Positions 36,389-45,517 of a stretch of DNA of 64,000 nucleotides are shown in pieces (the stretch's first letter is position 1; each line of letters starts with the position of its first letter). The stretch lies in assembly GCF_016107285.1 (NCBI RefSeq), contig NZ_RCVQ01000009.1, positions 62,001 through 126,000 on the forward strand. Reading direction: 5' to 3'. The position numbers were made by a program, and so were the translations under genes. The notes under the pieces were generated by a model. It had not been told where the DNA came from and ran no database searches. It worked only from the letters and a program-made list of their open reading frames with translations. The stretch comes from Roseomonas sp. KE0001 (GTDB taxonomy: Bacteria; Pseudomonadota; Alphaproteobacteria; Acetobacterales; Acetobacteraceae).

Positions 36389-37305
36389 ATGAAGGCGCGG
36401 ACGGCTTCCTGACCGGGCATGGGGGCCACCGCGCCGTAACCGGTGGTCGCCAGGGCCGCGGCGGCATTGGCATAGCCCGCGGCTTCCTCCGCCGTGTCCC
36501 CGAGAAGGCGTCGCGCCAGGAAGTTGCCGGCGAAGGTGTCGCCGGCTCCCGTTGCGTCCACCGCTTCCACCTGACGGCCGGGCAGGATGACGCGGCGCTC
36601 CGACGTCGCGACCATGACGCCGCGCCGGCCGAGCTTCAGCACTACCAGGGGCGCGAGCTTCAGATAGAAGTCGGCGATGGCGTCCGGCTCCGTCAGCCCG
36701 GTCAGCGCGACGGCGTCCTCCTCGCTCGGCAGGGCGATGTCGGCCATGCCGAGCGCGGCGTGCATGATGGCGCGCGCCCTTGGCAGAGGCCACAGCGCCC
36801 GGCGGAGGTTGGTGTCGTAGGATATGATGACGCCGGCATCGCGGGCGATCTCGATGGCCCGGAAGCAGGCGTCGCAGGCGCTGGTCGAGATCGCCTGGCT
36901 GATGCCGGAAAGGTGCAGGATCCGCGCCCGTCGGATGGCATCCTCCGGCACGCTCTCCGGGGTCATGCGGCTGGCGGCGCTGTCACGGCGGTAGAAGGTG
37001 AACTGATGGCCGGCCTCGCCGTGAGTCACGAAGTAGATCCCGGTGGGGGCGTCCCCGCGCCGCTCCACCGTGCCGGTGTCCACGCCTTCGGACGCCCAGA
37101 GCGCCATGAAACTGTCGCCCGGCGTATCCTGCCCGATGGCCGTGATGTAGCCGGCGCTGGCCCCGGCCCGCGCCGCCGCGATGGCGGCGTTGGAGGTATC
37201 GCCGCCGTGCCCTTCCAGGTAGAGCGGCCGGCCCTGCGCGTCCTTCCGGCTCTGATTGAACTCCAGCATGGGTTCCCCCATGCAGAGAAGATCGGCGCCG
37301 CTCAT
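36373..37305 (-). CDS. kdgK: PfkB-family sugar kinase, probable 2-dehydro-3-deoxygluconokinase
   Basis: A 310-residue ribokinase-type enzyme that would phosphorylate 2-keto-3-deoxygluconate to KDPG. The N-terminal 'LLCMGEPMLEFNQ' and 'EGHGGDTSNAAIAAARAGA' are typical of KdgK, and the C-terminal 'DATGAGDTFAGNFLARRL' holds the catalytic aspartate and anion hole. It overlaps the aldolase gene by 4 bases (ATGA), and the paired aldolase strongly supports the KDG assignment. Together they channel sugar-acid breakdown to pyruvate and glyceraldehyde-3-phosphate. Confidence 0.88.
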   Translation of the reverse strand: MSGADLLCMGEPMLEFNQSRKDAQGRPLYLEGHGGDTSNAAIAAARAGASAGYITAIGQDTPGDSFMALWASEGVDTGTVERRGDAPTGIYFVTHGEAGHQFTFYRRDSAASRMTPESVPEDAIRRARILHLSGISQAISTSACDACFRAIEIARDAGVIISYDTNLRRALWPLPRARAIMHAALGMADIALPSEEDAVALTGLTEPDAIADFYLKLAPLVVLKLGRRGVMVATSERRVILPGRQVEAVDATGAGDTFAGNFLARRLLGDTAEEAAGYANAAAALATTGYGAVAPMPGQEAVRAFMNQAG

Positions 37306-37934
37306 GCCTGCTTGATCCCCAGGGCCTCGCGCGCCGCGGCCTCGACGGCGGCACGGTTTCCGGCGGCGATGGCTGCCTCATCGACCAGCTTGCCGCCGAT
37401 GCCCACGAAGGCCGCTCCGGCCGCGATGTAGTCACCGGCATTGCGGGCATCCACACCGCCGGTGGGGCAGAAGGCCACATCGGGGAACACGGCCCGGAGC
37501 GAGCGGATATGGCCCGGCCCGCCGGCCGAGGAGGCAGGAAAGATCTTGACCACATCCGCGCCGGCCTTCAGGGCGGCGCGGACCTCGGTCGGTGTCATGG
37601 CGCCCATCATGAGGCAGGCGCCCGCCGCGCGCGCCGGTGCCGCCAGCGCGGGGTCGACCCAGGGCGAGACCAGGAAACGCGCGCCTGCCGCCAGGCAGGC
37701 CTCCGCCGAGGCGGCATCAGGCACCGTGCCGGCGCCGACCAGCAGGCCCGGATCGGCGGCCAGGTCACGGATGACGGAGAGCGCATCGGGAATGGTCAGT
37801 GTGATCTCGAAGATGGTGACCCCCGCATCCTTCAGCCAGGATGCCGCCAGCGCGGCATGGGCCGCGGTGCTGGTCCGCACCACGGGCACGATGCGGGCCT
37901 TGCGGAAGGTCTCGATCAGAGGATGCGGTGCCAC
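37302..37934 (-). CDS. eda: KDPG/KHG aldolase
   Basis: Cleaves 2-keto-3-deoxy-6-phosphogluconate to pyruvate and glyceraldehyde-3-phosphate. The Schiff-base lysine is K130 in 'AGADVVKIFPAS', the catalytic Glu is E43 in 'IFEITLTIPDAL', and the phosphate region is 'CPTGGVDARNAGDYI'. The 210-residue protein starts at a GTG (37934) with AGGAT upstream. kdgK follows with a 4-base overlap. No transport or regulatory gene for sugar acids is adjacent. Confidence 0.94.
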   Translation of the reverse strand: MAPHPLIETFRKARIVPVVRTSTAAHAALAASWLKDAGVTIFEITLTIPDALSVIRDLAADPGLLVGAGTVPDAASAEACLAAGARFLVSPWVDPALAAPARAAGACLMMGAMTPTEVRAALKAGADVVKIFPASSAGGPGHIRSLRAVFPDVAFCPTGGVDARNAGDYIAAGAAFVGIGGKLVDEAAIAAGNRAAVEAAAREALGIKQA

Positions 37935-38075
37935 GGGCTCATATCCTGCTTGCCGGCCGACACCGGGCGCCGTGGGGTTACCGCGCCGGCAGCTGCCTTT
38001 CCATCAGGCTAACGGCCCGGGACGCGGAGGTGAAGCGCCGCCTGGCGGAAGGCACGACCGCCGGAACGGCGGCAC

Positions 38076-38354
38076 CTAGCCTGCCTGGGCCGCCAGATCC
38101 TGCGCCGAGCGCTCCAGATGCCGCGCCGCGATCCGGGCATCCTCCACGCGACCCATGACCTCGGTGAGGCCATCCTGGTAGGACGAGACGCTCCTGTGGA
38201 GGGAGAGGGTGGACTCGCGCAGCCGGCCGACCTCGGAGCGGAACGCCGAGACGGCCGCCTTTTGCTCCGCCAGAGCACCTTCCAGCCGGCGCAATGCCAG
38301 CCGCAACCGGTTGGAATCCGTTCGAGGGAAGTCGAGGAGGCCGCTTTCCGCCAT
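38076..38354 (-). CDS. Small predicted coiled-coil protein
   Basis: A 92-residue protein of unknown function. It is rich in Ala, Leu, Arg, Ser and Glu and shows heptad-like spacing over about residues 15-85 ('RLRLALRRLEGALAEQKAAV', 'VGRLRESTLSLHRSVSSY'). There is no transmembrane segment or known domain. A weak AGG-containing Shine-Dalgarno lies about 8 bases upstream. It is divergent from the Hsp70-like gene across 171 bases, so a shared regulatory region is possible, but no functional link can be claimed. Confidence 0.6.
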   Translation of the reverse strand: MAESGLLDFPRTDSNRLRLALRRLEGALAEQKAAVSAFRSEVGRLRESTLSLHRSVSSYQDGLTEVMGRVEDARIAARHLERSAQDLAAQAG

Positions 38355-38525
38355 GGGGTTGCCTGCTTAATCAACTGTTGACGACAAGGCAGGCTTAGAC
38401 GTCTCGCGGGATGATACGAAGTAAAGCCTGTGGGAAAATCGTTAACTGCCCCGCGATGCGGGTTGTTTCCATTCCCGCGCCGATCTGCTCTAACGCCCGG
38501 CCCTTCACGGCACAGGGCGCCCGCC

Positions 38526-39806
38526 ATGACCGACATCATCGGCATCGACTTCGGCACGACCAATAGCGTCATCGCCCTGCACCGGCCGGATGGATCGGTC
38601 GAGAGCCTCCGCTTCGCCATGGGATCCCGCGAGGCCGAGACCTTCCGCTCGCTGATCTGCTTCTGGATGGAGGAGAGCGGCGCCGGCCGTGGCCGGCTCG
38701 AGCATGCCGCGGGGCCGGCGGCCATCGAGGCCTATCTGGATGACCCCCTCGGCTGCCGCCTCATCATGTCCATGAAGAGCTATCTGGCCAGCCGCAACTT
38801 CACCGAGACCAGGGTCTTCGGGCAGGCCCTGACGCTGGAGACGCTGATTTCGCTCTTCCTGCGCGCGTTGCTCGCCAGCCTTCCCGCCGGCCGCGATCTG
38901 CTCCGGGCGAGGGTGATCGCCGGGCGTCCGGTCCACTTCGTGGGTGAGACGGCGGATGACGCCCTGGCGGAGCGGCGCCTTCGGTCCGCGTTTCAGGCGG
39001 CGGGATGGAGCCAGGTGGACCTGGCCCTGGAGCCGGAAGCGGCGGGCTATCGCTTCGCCGCAGGGCTGGATGAGCCTGCCAATGTCCTGATTGGCGATTT
39101 TGGTGGCGGCACCAGCGACTTCTCCATCCTCCGCTTCGAGCCGGGGGAGCGGCGGCGGGTGACCGCGCTCGGCCATGCGGGGCTTGGAATCGCCGGCGAT
39201 GCGCTGGACTATCGCATCATCGACAATGTCGTGTCGCCCCGCCTGGGCAAGGGCGACCATTACCGCATCCTGGGCACCGCCCTGCCGGTGCCACCCAGTT
39301 TCTTCAGCAGCTTCGCGCACTGGCACCGGCTCTCGCTGATGCGGGCTCCCAAGACCATGCGGGAGATTGCCGAGGTGGCCCGCAACGCCGATCATCCGGA
39401 GCGGCTGATGCATCTGCTGCGGCTGGTGGAGGACGAGGCCGGCTATGCCCTCTACCGTGCGGTATCGGAGGTGAAGGCCAGCCTCTCGGCGCAGGACAGT
39501 GCCGTGCTGCGCTTCCGGCACGAGGACTTCGAACTGGACGAAACCGTCCGGCAGGCGGACTTCGAAGCATGGATCGCGCCCGAGTTGCGGCGGATCGGCG
39601 CGACGGTCAGCGAGGCGCTGGAGCGGGCCGGGCTGCAGGAGGACGCCATCGACCGTGTCTTTCTGACCGGCGGCTCCTCGCTCGTCCCCGCCATTCGCCG
39701 CATTTTCGAAGCGCGGTTCGGCGCCGACCAAATCGCCCATGGCGGGGAGTTCGTCTCCGTGGCCGAGGGACTGGCGCTGATCGGTGCCGAGAACGGAGCG
39801 ATCTAG
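38526..39806 (+). CDS. Short Hsp70-like ATPase (YegD type)
   Basis: A 426-residue protein consisting of little more than the Hsp70 nucleotide-binding domain. The phosphate-1 motif is 'GIDFGTTNSVIALHRPDG', phosphate-2 is 'LIGDFGGGTSDFSILRF' and the adenosine motif is 'RVFLTGGSSLVPAIRRIF'. The substrate-binding domain of DnaK (about 200 residues more) is missing, as in YegD. Nothing nearby resembles DnaJ or GrpE, so it probably works independently of the main chaperone system. Its TAG stop lies within a CTAG shared with the convergent gene. Confidence 0.9.
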   Translation: MTDIIGIDFGTTNSVIALHRPDGSVESLRFAMGSREAETFRSLICFWMEESGAGRGRLEHAAGPAAIEAYLDDPLGCRLIMSMKSYLASRNFTETRVFGQALTLETLISLFLRALLASLPAGRDLLRARVIAGRPVHFVGETADDALAERRLRSAFQAAGWSQVDLALEPEAAGYRFAAGLDEPANVLIGDFGGGTSDFSILRFEPGERRRVTALGHAGLGIAGDALDYRIIDNVVSPRLGKGDHYRILGTALPVPPSFFSSFAHWHRLSLMRAPKTMREIAEVARNADHPERLMHLLRLVEDEAGYALYRAVSEVKASLSAQDSAVLRFRHEDFELDETVRQADFEAWIAPELRRIGATVSEALERAGLQEDAIDRVFLTGGSSLVPAIRRIFEARFGADQIAHGGEFVSVAEGLALIGAENGAI

Positions 39807-41140
39807 CGGCGCGTAGCCGGATCATCGCGCCAGGGCGCTCGCGCCAGGCAGACCGCCGGGCGCCCTGCCGCCGCCAGGCCGCCGAGGATCGCAAGCGCCA
39901 CCAATGTCTCCTCCGGCCGCCAGCCGGATGGAGCGACGATCAGCCCCAGCGGCAGCGACAGCCCCGCCACCCAGGCCCAGCCCTGAAGGAGGACAGCGGA
40001 GGCCTCGCCCAGCAGTTGCCTCCGCTGCTCCGGCGTGAAAGCGGGATCCGACACATCAGACAGCGCATCGCCATGACGCTGCCAGAGTGTCGCTAGACGC
40101 CGCGCCTCACGCCGCAGGGTCGTCCGGCATGGCTGCGGCCGGTGGCAATCCTGCGTCAGAAGCAGGGCCCGCCAGCCCTGCCGGAACAGCAGCGGGCGTA
40201 GCGCCGCTTCATCATCGGACGCGGCCGCGCCAGCGGCCATGTCGAGCGCGTCGCGCCGGACCAGGGAGAGGCCTTCGAGCCAGGGAAGGGCGCCGGCGGC
40301 CTCCAGTTCCTGGAGCCGCGGAAGATCCGGATGACGCCTCTCGACGGTGTGCAGCACTCCGCAATCAGGCTCCGCCAGCCTAGCCACGGCCTGTGGCCAC
40401 CATTCGGCCCCGCCGGCGGCTCCGGGTCGGATCAATCCGATCCATTCGGCGTCGGGATGGGTCTCCGCGCGGGCGAAGGCGCGGCTCTGTGCCGCATCGA
40501 CCGGCCCCAGATGGAAGAACCGGCAATGCCTTAACCGCGCGCAGTGCTCCGCCACGGGCTCCCAGGCCGCCGGGCTGCCACTGGAATCGACCACCAGCAC
40601 CTCGCAGGACGAGGAGGGAAGGGTGGCCAGCCAGTTCAGCGTGGAACGGACCTCCGGGCCGGAAGCATCCCGGATCAGCAGGTGAAGGGAGATACGGGGA
40701 AGCCTCGCGCCCCTGGGGATGGGGGAGGGCACCGGCACGGATGAAACGGGCCGATCCGGCGCGAGACGGGCCCGCAGCACGGTGGCCAGCGGCACAACCA
40801 TCGGGGCGTACAGCAACAGGAGCAGCGATCCCAGCGCACCCGCTCCCGCCTGCAGCACCGCGAATCCCAGGACGGCGGCCAGTCCCTGGAGCGACACGAG
40901 CAGGGCAAGGCCACGGCGGCCCGCCGGCAGCGGCGCGACCCAGCGTGGAAGCAGGATCGCCATCGTGGCGACCGCGGCCGCCGCCCAGCCCGCCGACACC
41001 CCCGACCAGGCCAGCGCCTGGAGCAGCGTCGCACCGCGCAGCATCCAGGCGCCCCGGCCACGGCGGGTGCTCCGGTCGGCGGGCACGGCGGCGGTGAGAG
41101 ACCCCGAAGGGACCATCGGCAGGACAAGGCTGATCTTCAT
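39803..41140 (-). CDS. Membrane protein with degenerate glycosyltransferase-2-like domain
   Basis: A 445-residue protein with N-terminal transmembrane segments (about 36-66 and 77-123), a cytosolic region at about 148-340 that resembles a GT-A glycosyltransferase fold, and C-terminal hydrophobic segments (about 388-430). The usual nucleotide-binding 'VVDDGS' is replaced by 'VLVVDSSGSP' and no DXD motif is visible ('HPDAEWIGLI' stands in its place). The acceptor-side Q/RXXRW motif is also not seen. It may be an inactive or highly diverged relative of beta-glucan or cellulose synthases. The role is unknown. Confidence 0.65.
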   Translation of the reverse strand: MKISLVLPMVPSGSLTAAVPADRSTRRGRGAWMLRGATLLQALAWSGVSAGWAAAAVATMAILLPRWVAPLPAGRRGLALLVSLQGLAAVLGFAVLQAGAGALGSLLLLLYAPMVVPLATVLRARLAPDRPVSSVPVPSPIPRGARLPRISLHLLIRDASGPEVRSTLNWLATLPSSSCEVLVVDSSGSPAAWEPVAEHCARLRHCRFFHLGPVDAAQSRAFARAETHPDAEWIGLIRPGAAGGAEWWPQAVARLAEPDCGVLHTVERRHPDLPRLQELEAAGALPWLEGLSLVRRDALDMAAGAAASDDEAALRPLLFRQGWRALLLTQDCHRPQPCRTTLRREARRLATLWQRHGDALSDVSDPAFTPEQRRQLLGEASAVLLQGWAWVAGLSLPLGLIVAPSGWRPEETLVALAILGGLAAAGRPAVCLARAPWRDDPATRR

Positions 41141-41293
41141 GGCGGAACCGGTCCAGGCGCATGCTTCTCAGCTCTTATCCCCTCCGGTTGCGGCGAAGGC
41201 GGGTTCAGTTGATGGCCGGAATAGGGCCGGCGCCGCGTGACCCGCCTGTCCCCAGCAGGTAAACCCCTGTGCCGAGACGAAGGATGGCCTGCC

Positions 41294-42595
41294 ATGGAAG
41301 CCGCGCTAGAAATACTCGTGATTCTGCTGCTGGTGCTGCTGAACGGCATCTTCGCCATGAGCGAGCTGGCGATCGTTTCCGCCCGTCGGGTCCGGCTGCT
41401 CGGCATGCAGCGGGGAGGAAAGGCGGGGGCGACCGCGGCCCTCGCGCTGGCCGAGGACCCCCAGCGCTTCCTGCCGACGGTGCAGGTGGGCATCACCCTG
41501 GTGGGTGTCCTGGCCGGCGCCTTCGCGGGTCAGGGCCTGGCCCAGCGCTTCGCCGGCGTCCTCGCCCTGGTCCCGGGGCTGGAGGCCTATGCCGCGCAGA
41601 TCGCCCTGGGCGTCGTGGTGCTCGGCATCACCTACCTGTCCCTGATTCTCGGCGAACTGGTTCCCAAGCAACTGGCCCTGCGCAATCCAGAGGCCGTCGC
41701 AACACTGGTCGCCCCGCCCATGCTGCTGCTGTCACGCATCGCCGCGCCGATGGTCTGGCTGCTATCCCGATCCTCCGCGCTGGTGCTGGGCCTGCTGGGC
41801 GCCTCCCGGCCGGTGTCCTCGACGATCACCGAGGAGGAGGTCAAGGCCGCCGTGGCCGAGGGCGCGGAGGCGGGAGCGCTGGAGACCGAGGAACGCCACA
41901 TGATCGAGCGCGTTCTCCGTCTCGCCGACAAGCCGGTGCGCGCCCTGATGACGCCCAGGACGGAAGTGGACTGGATCGACCGCACGGCGACGGCGGAGGA
42001 GATGGCTACCCGCCTGCGCTCCAGCTCGGTGACGCGGTTGGTGGTGGCCGACGGCCGGATCGACAATGTCGTCGGCGTGGTGGCGGCCAAGGACCTGCTG
42101 GACCAGCTGCTCTCCGGCCAGCCGCTTTCGACCGCCGAGGCGCTGCGCCATCCCATGATCCTGCCGGACAATCTTTCCGCCCTGGACGCCCTGGCCCGCC
42201 TGCGGAGCGACCGTCTCGGCATCGCCCTGGTGATGGACGAGTATGGCAGCTTCGAAGGCGTGGTGACGGCTTCCGATCTCCTGGAGGCCATCGTCGGCGA
42301 ACTGGGCGTCGAGGCCGTGCCGACGACCGGCGGCGCCGTCGAGCGGCATGATGGCAGCCTGCTGCTGGACGGAATGATGCCCAGCGACGAGCTGCGCGCA
42401 CGCCTCGACCTGCCGGAGCTGCCGTCCGAGGGCAGCTATCACACCGTGGCGGGGCTGATGCTCTCCCTGCTGCAGAGAGTCCCGCGCGAGGGGGACCGCA
42501 TCGTCTGGTCCGGCTGGCGGTTCGAAATCATCGATATGGACGGGCGCCGGATCGACAAGGTCCTGGCGCAGCGGGAGCAGGCGACCGGCTCCTAG
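41294..42595 (+). CDS. Hemolysin/CorC-family transporter with DUF21 and CBS domains
   Basis: A 433-residue membrane protein of the CNNM/CorC/HlyC group. The N-terminal DUF21 domain has about four transmembrane segments ('LEILVILLLVLLNGIFAMSE', 'LGVVVLGITYLSLILGELVP'). Paired CBS domains follow at about 210-335 ('MTPRTEVDWIDRTATAEEM', 'VMDEYGSFEGVVTASDLLEA' being typical) and a C-terminal CorC_HlyC domain. Family members export magnesium or other divalent cations, or affect cobalt resistance. 'Hemolysin' is a historical name only. A repeat element begins right after its stop codon. Confidence 0.92.
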   Translation: MEAALEILVILLLVLLNGIFAMSELAIVSARRVRLLGMQRGGKAGATAALALAEDPQRFLPTVQVGITLVGVLAGAFAGQGLAQRFAGVLALVPGLEAYAAQIALGVVVLGITYLSLILGELVPKQLALRNPEAVATLVAPPMLLLSRIAAPMVWLLSRSSALVLGLLGASRPVSSTITEEEVKAAVAEGAEAGALETEERHMIERVLRLADKPVRALMTPRTEVDWIDRTATAEEMATRLRSSSVTRLVVADGRIDNVVGVVAAKDLLDQLLSGQPLSTAEALRHPMILPDNLSALDALARLRSDRLGIALVMDEYGSFEGVVTASDLLEAIVGELGVEAVPTTGGAVERHDGSLLLDGMMPSDELRARLDLPELPSEGSYHTVAGLMLSLLQRVPREGDRIVWSGWRFEIIDMDGRRIDKVLAQREQATGS

Positions 42596-42696
42596 AGCAG
42601 ATCCCGATCCGGTGGAAGCACCGGATCGGGTGAAGATGCTGGCAAAAACAAACAGCTGGAGCGTTTTCCGTGAGCCAGTGCGAACGGAAAATGCCC
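42596..42696. repeat. REP-like palindromic intergenic element
   Basis: Two hairpins lie in tandem directly after the CorC-family stop codon. The first is a perfect 12-bp stem, CCCGATCCGGTG (42603-42614) with CACCGGATCGGG (42619-42630) and a GAAG loop. The second pairs GCGTTTTCCGT (42661-42671) with ACGGAAAATGC (42684-42694), with one mismatch. Two-hairpin 'GAGCA..TTTTCCG' intergenic repeats of this form are common in genomes of this lineage, but only one copy is in this window. It could also act as a terminator. Confidence 0.65.
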
Positions 42697-42745
42697 GAGG
42701 AAGGAGCCTAGCGGCGCTGCGCCGGGCGCCCGTTCACCAGGGTGC

Positions 42746-44179
42746 TTAGAGCCCCGCCTGCGAGACGAACTTGGTGATCAGATAGGCCTCGATCGCCTCC
42801 GAGCCGCCCTCGGAGCCATAGCCGCTATCCTTGATGCCGCCGAAGGGCACCTCGGGAAGCGCCAGGCCAAGGTGGTTGATGGTCATCATGCCGCTCTCCA
42901 CCTCGGCGGCGATGGCGTTCGCCGTCTTCGCGGAGCGGGTGAAGGCATAGGCCGCCAGACCGTAGGGGAGGCGATTGGCTTCCTCCACCACTTCGTCGAA
43001 GTCCTTGAACGGGACCATCAGCGCCAGCGGGCCGAACGGCTCCTCGTTCATCGCCCGCATCTCGCGCGTCAGGCCGGTGACCACGGTGGGTTCGTAGAAA
43101 TAGCCCTTGTTGCTAATCCGGTTGCCGCCGGTGCGGACCTCGGCACCCTTCTGACGGGCATCGGCCACCAGAGCATCGATCGAGGGAATGCGCCGGTCAT
43201 TGGCCAGCGGGCCCATGGTCACGCCGTCCTCAAGGCCGTTGCCGACCTTCACCGCCTTGGCGTGGGCGACGAACTTGTCGACGAACTGATCGAAGACCTT
43301 CTCCTGCACCAGGAAGCGCGTCGGAGAGACACAGACCTGGCCGGCATTGCGGAACTTGCTGCCGGCGAGCGTCTTGCTGGCGAGATCGACATCGGCGTCG
43401 TCGAAGACGATGGCCGGCGCGTGGCCGCCCAGCTCCATCGTCGCGCGCTTCATGTGCTTCCCCGCCATCTCGGCCAGGTGCTTGCCCACCGGCGTGGAGC
43501 CGGTGAAGGTCACCTTGCGGATGGTCGGATGGGGGATGAGGTAGGAGGAGATCTCGGCGGGCACGCCATAGACCAGTCCGACCACGCCCTTCGGCAGGCC
43601 CGCATCCAGGAAGCAGCGGATCAGCTCGGCGGGCGAGGCTGGGGTCTCTTCCGGCGCCTTGATGATGATCGAGCATCCGGTGGCCAGCGCCGCGGACAGC
43701 TTGCGCACCACCTGATTGATCGGGAAGTTCCAGGGCGTGAAGGCCGCGACCGGACCCACCGGCTCCTTGATGACCAACTGGTACACGCCCTGCGCCCGTG
43801 CCGGAATGACGCGGCCATAGGCGCGGCGCGCCTCCTCGGCGAACCAGTCGATGGTGTCCGCGCCGGCCAGGACCTCCATCCGGGCTTCCGGCAGCGGCTT
43901 GCCCTGCTCCATGGTCATCAGCCGGGCGATGTCGTCGGCGCGGCTGCGAAGCAGATCGGCGGCCTTGCGCATCAGCTTGGAGCGATCGAAGGCGGAGACG
44001 CGTCGCCAGGTGGCAAAGCCGCGCTCGGCCGCGGCCAGCGCCTCGTCCAGATCGGTCTCCGTCGCATGCGGCACCGTGCCGATCTGCTCCTCGGTCGCGG
44101 GGTTCAGCACCGGAATGGTGCGGCCGCCCGTCGCCGGGCGCCACTGGCCGTCGATATGAAGCAGGACGTCATGATTCAT
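42746..44179 (-). CDS. gabD: NAD(P)-dependent succinate-semialdehyde dehydrogenase
   Basis: An aldehyde dehydrogenase of 477 residues that oxidises succinate semialdehyde to succinate. The catalytic Cys is C283 in '[12 protein letters not shown]' and the general base Glu is E249 in '[13 protein letters not shown]'. The cofactor motif '[14 protein letters not shown]' and '[13 protein letters not shown]' place it in the SSADH group. The ATG at 44179 has GAGGAG about 10 bases upstream. No gabT or GABA permease is adjacent. It lies downstream of the pgk terminator and appears to be separately transcribed. Related semialdehydes such as glutarate semialdehyde remain possible substrates. Confidence 0.9.
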   Translation of the reverse strand: MNHDVLLHIDGQWRPATGGRTIPVLNPATEEQIGTVPHATETDLDEALAAAERGFATWRRVSAFDRSKLMRKAADLLRSRADDIARLMTMEQGKPLPEARMEVLAGADTIDWFAEEARRAYGRVIPARAQGVYQLVIKEPVGPVAAFTPWNFPINQVVRKLSAALATGCSIIIKAPEETPASPAELIRCFLDAGLPKGVVGLVYGVPAEISSYLIPHPTIRKVTFTGSTPVGKHLAEMAGKHMKRATMELGGHAPAIVFDDADVDLASKTLAGSKFRNAGQVCVSPTRFLVQEKVFDQFVDKFVAHAKAVKVGNGLEDGVTMGPLANDRRIPSIDALVADARQKGAEVRTGGNRISNKGYFYEPTVVTGLTREMRAMNEEPFGPLALMVPFKDFDEVVEEANRLPYGLAAYAFTRSAKTANAIAAEVESGMMTINHLGLALPEVPFGGIKDSGYGSEGGSEAIEAYLITKFVSQAGL

Positions 44180-44269
44180 CGAAGCGTCTCCTCGGAGTCT
44201 AACCTGGTCCGAATGTGGCGCCATGCCGTGACCTGTGCCACCCCGGCGCCGCAGCTTTTTGCCCGGCAC

Positions 44270-44300
44270 AACGAAGAAGGGCCCCTCCAGGGAGGGGCCC
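44270..44300 (-). terminator. Terminator after pgk
   Basis: On the minus strand a GC-rich hairpin pairs GGGCCCCTC with GAGGGGCCC (44279-44300, 9-bp stem, 4-base loop) and is followed by a T-rich tail (TTCTTCGTT, 44278-44270). It begins 7 bases past the pgk stop, consistent with an intrinsic terminator of the tkt-gap-pgk unit. Confidence 0.75.
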
Positions 44301-44306
44301 GTTCCA

Positions 44307-45503
44307 TCATGCGGCCTCGAGTACCGCAACACCTGGCAGGGTCTTGCCCTCCAGCCACTCGAGGAACGCGCCCCCGGCCGAGGAGACGTAGGTCATCCTC
44401 TCGGCCACGCCGGCGTGGCGCAGCGCTGACACCGTGTCCCCGCCGCCGCCGATGGTCTTGAGCCCGGCGGAGGTCGTCAGTGCGGCCGCCGCCTGCGCCA
44501 CCTGCACGGTCGCCGTATCGAAGGGCGGGATCTCGAAGGCGCCGAAGGGGCCGTTCCAGACCAGGGTCGAGGCGCGCTTCAGCCGTGCCTCGACGGAAGC
44601 GACCGTGTCCGGCCCGACATCCAGCGCCATCATCCCCGCCGGCACCGCGTCGACCGATACGGTACGATGCGGCGCGTTGGCGGCGAAGGCCTCCGCCACC
44701 ACCAGGTCGACAGGGAGCAGCACCTCGCATCCGGCCGCCTTGGCCTCGTCGAGGATGCGGAGCGCCGTCTCGTGCATCTCCGCCTCCTGCAGGGACTTGC
44801 CCATGGGCTTGCCCTGCGCGGCCAGGAAGGTGTTCGCCATGGCGCCACCGATCACCAGCACATCCACCTTCCTCGACAGGTTGCCGAGCAGGTCGAGCTT
44901 GGTGGAAACCTTGGCGCCGCCGACGATCGCCATCACCGGCCGCGCCGGAGTGCCGAGCGCCGCATCCAGCGCCTCCAGCTCCGCCTGCATCAGGCGGCCG
45001 GCGTAGGAGGGCAGCCTGTGCGCGACGCCCTCGGTGCTGGCATGAGCGCGATGCGCGGCGGAGAAGGCGTCGTTGACGAAGACATCCGCCAGCTTCGCCA
45101 GGGCCTCGGCCATGGCCGGGTCGTTCTTCTCCTCCCCGGCATGGAAGCGCGTGTTCTCGAGGACGAGAACCTCGCCATCGCCGAGCGCCGCGACGGCCTT
45201 CTCGGCGTCGGCGCCGATGCAGTCGTCGGCGAAGGCGACCGGCTTGCCGAGGGCCTCGGACAGCGCCTCGGCCATCGGCTTCAGCGACATCTCCGGCACC
45301 CGCTTTGCCTTCGGGCGGTCGAAGTGGCTGCAGACGATGACCCGGGCACCCTTCTCCGCCAGCTCGCGGATGGTGGGCACCAGGCGCTCGATGCGCGTGC
45401 GGTCGGTGATCTTGCCGTCGCGCACCGGCAGGTTCAGGTCGGCACGCAGCAGGACCCGCTTCCCGGCGGCATCCAGCTGGTCGAGGGTGCGGAAGCGGGC
45501 CAT
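44307..45503 (-). CDS. pgk: Phosphoglycerate kinase
   Basis: Transfers phosphate between 1,3-bisphosphoglycerate and ADP. The protein is 398 residues, the standard length. The N-terminal substrate motif '[18 protein letters not shown]' and '[19 protein letters not shown]' (a slightly altered form of the usual SHLGRP) are present, with '[15 protein letters not shown]' and the nucleotide loop '[13 protein letters not shown]'. The ATG at 45503 gives the typical start '[10 protein letters not shown]'. It follows gap by 14 bases and ends before a terminator. Confidence 0.97.
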   Translation of the reverse strand: MARFRTLDQLDAAGKRVLLRADLNLPVRDGKITDRTRIERLVPTIRELAEKGARVIVCSHFDRPKAKRVPEMSLKPMAEALSEALGKPVAFADDCIGADAEKAVAALGDGEVLVLENTRFHAGEEKNDPAMAEALAKLADVFVNDAFSAAHRAHASTEGVAHRLPSYAGRLMQAELEALDAALGTPARPVMAIVGGAKVSTKLDLLGNLSRKVDVLVIGGAMANTFLAAQGKPMGKSLQEAEMHETALRILDEAKAAGCEVLLPVDLVVAEAFAANAPHRTVSVDAVPAGMMALDVGPDTVASVEARLKRASTLVWNGPFGAFEIPPFDTATVQVAQAAAALTTSAGLKTIGGGGDTVSALRHAGVAERMTYVSSAGGAFLEWLEGKTLPGVAVLEAA

Positions 45504-45517
45504 GCCGTGCCGATCCC

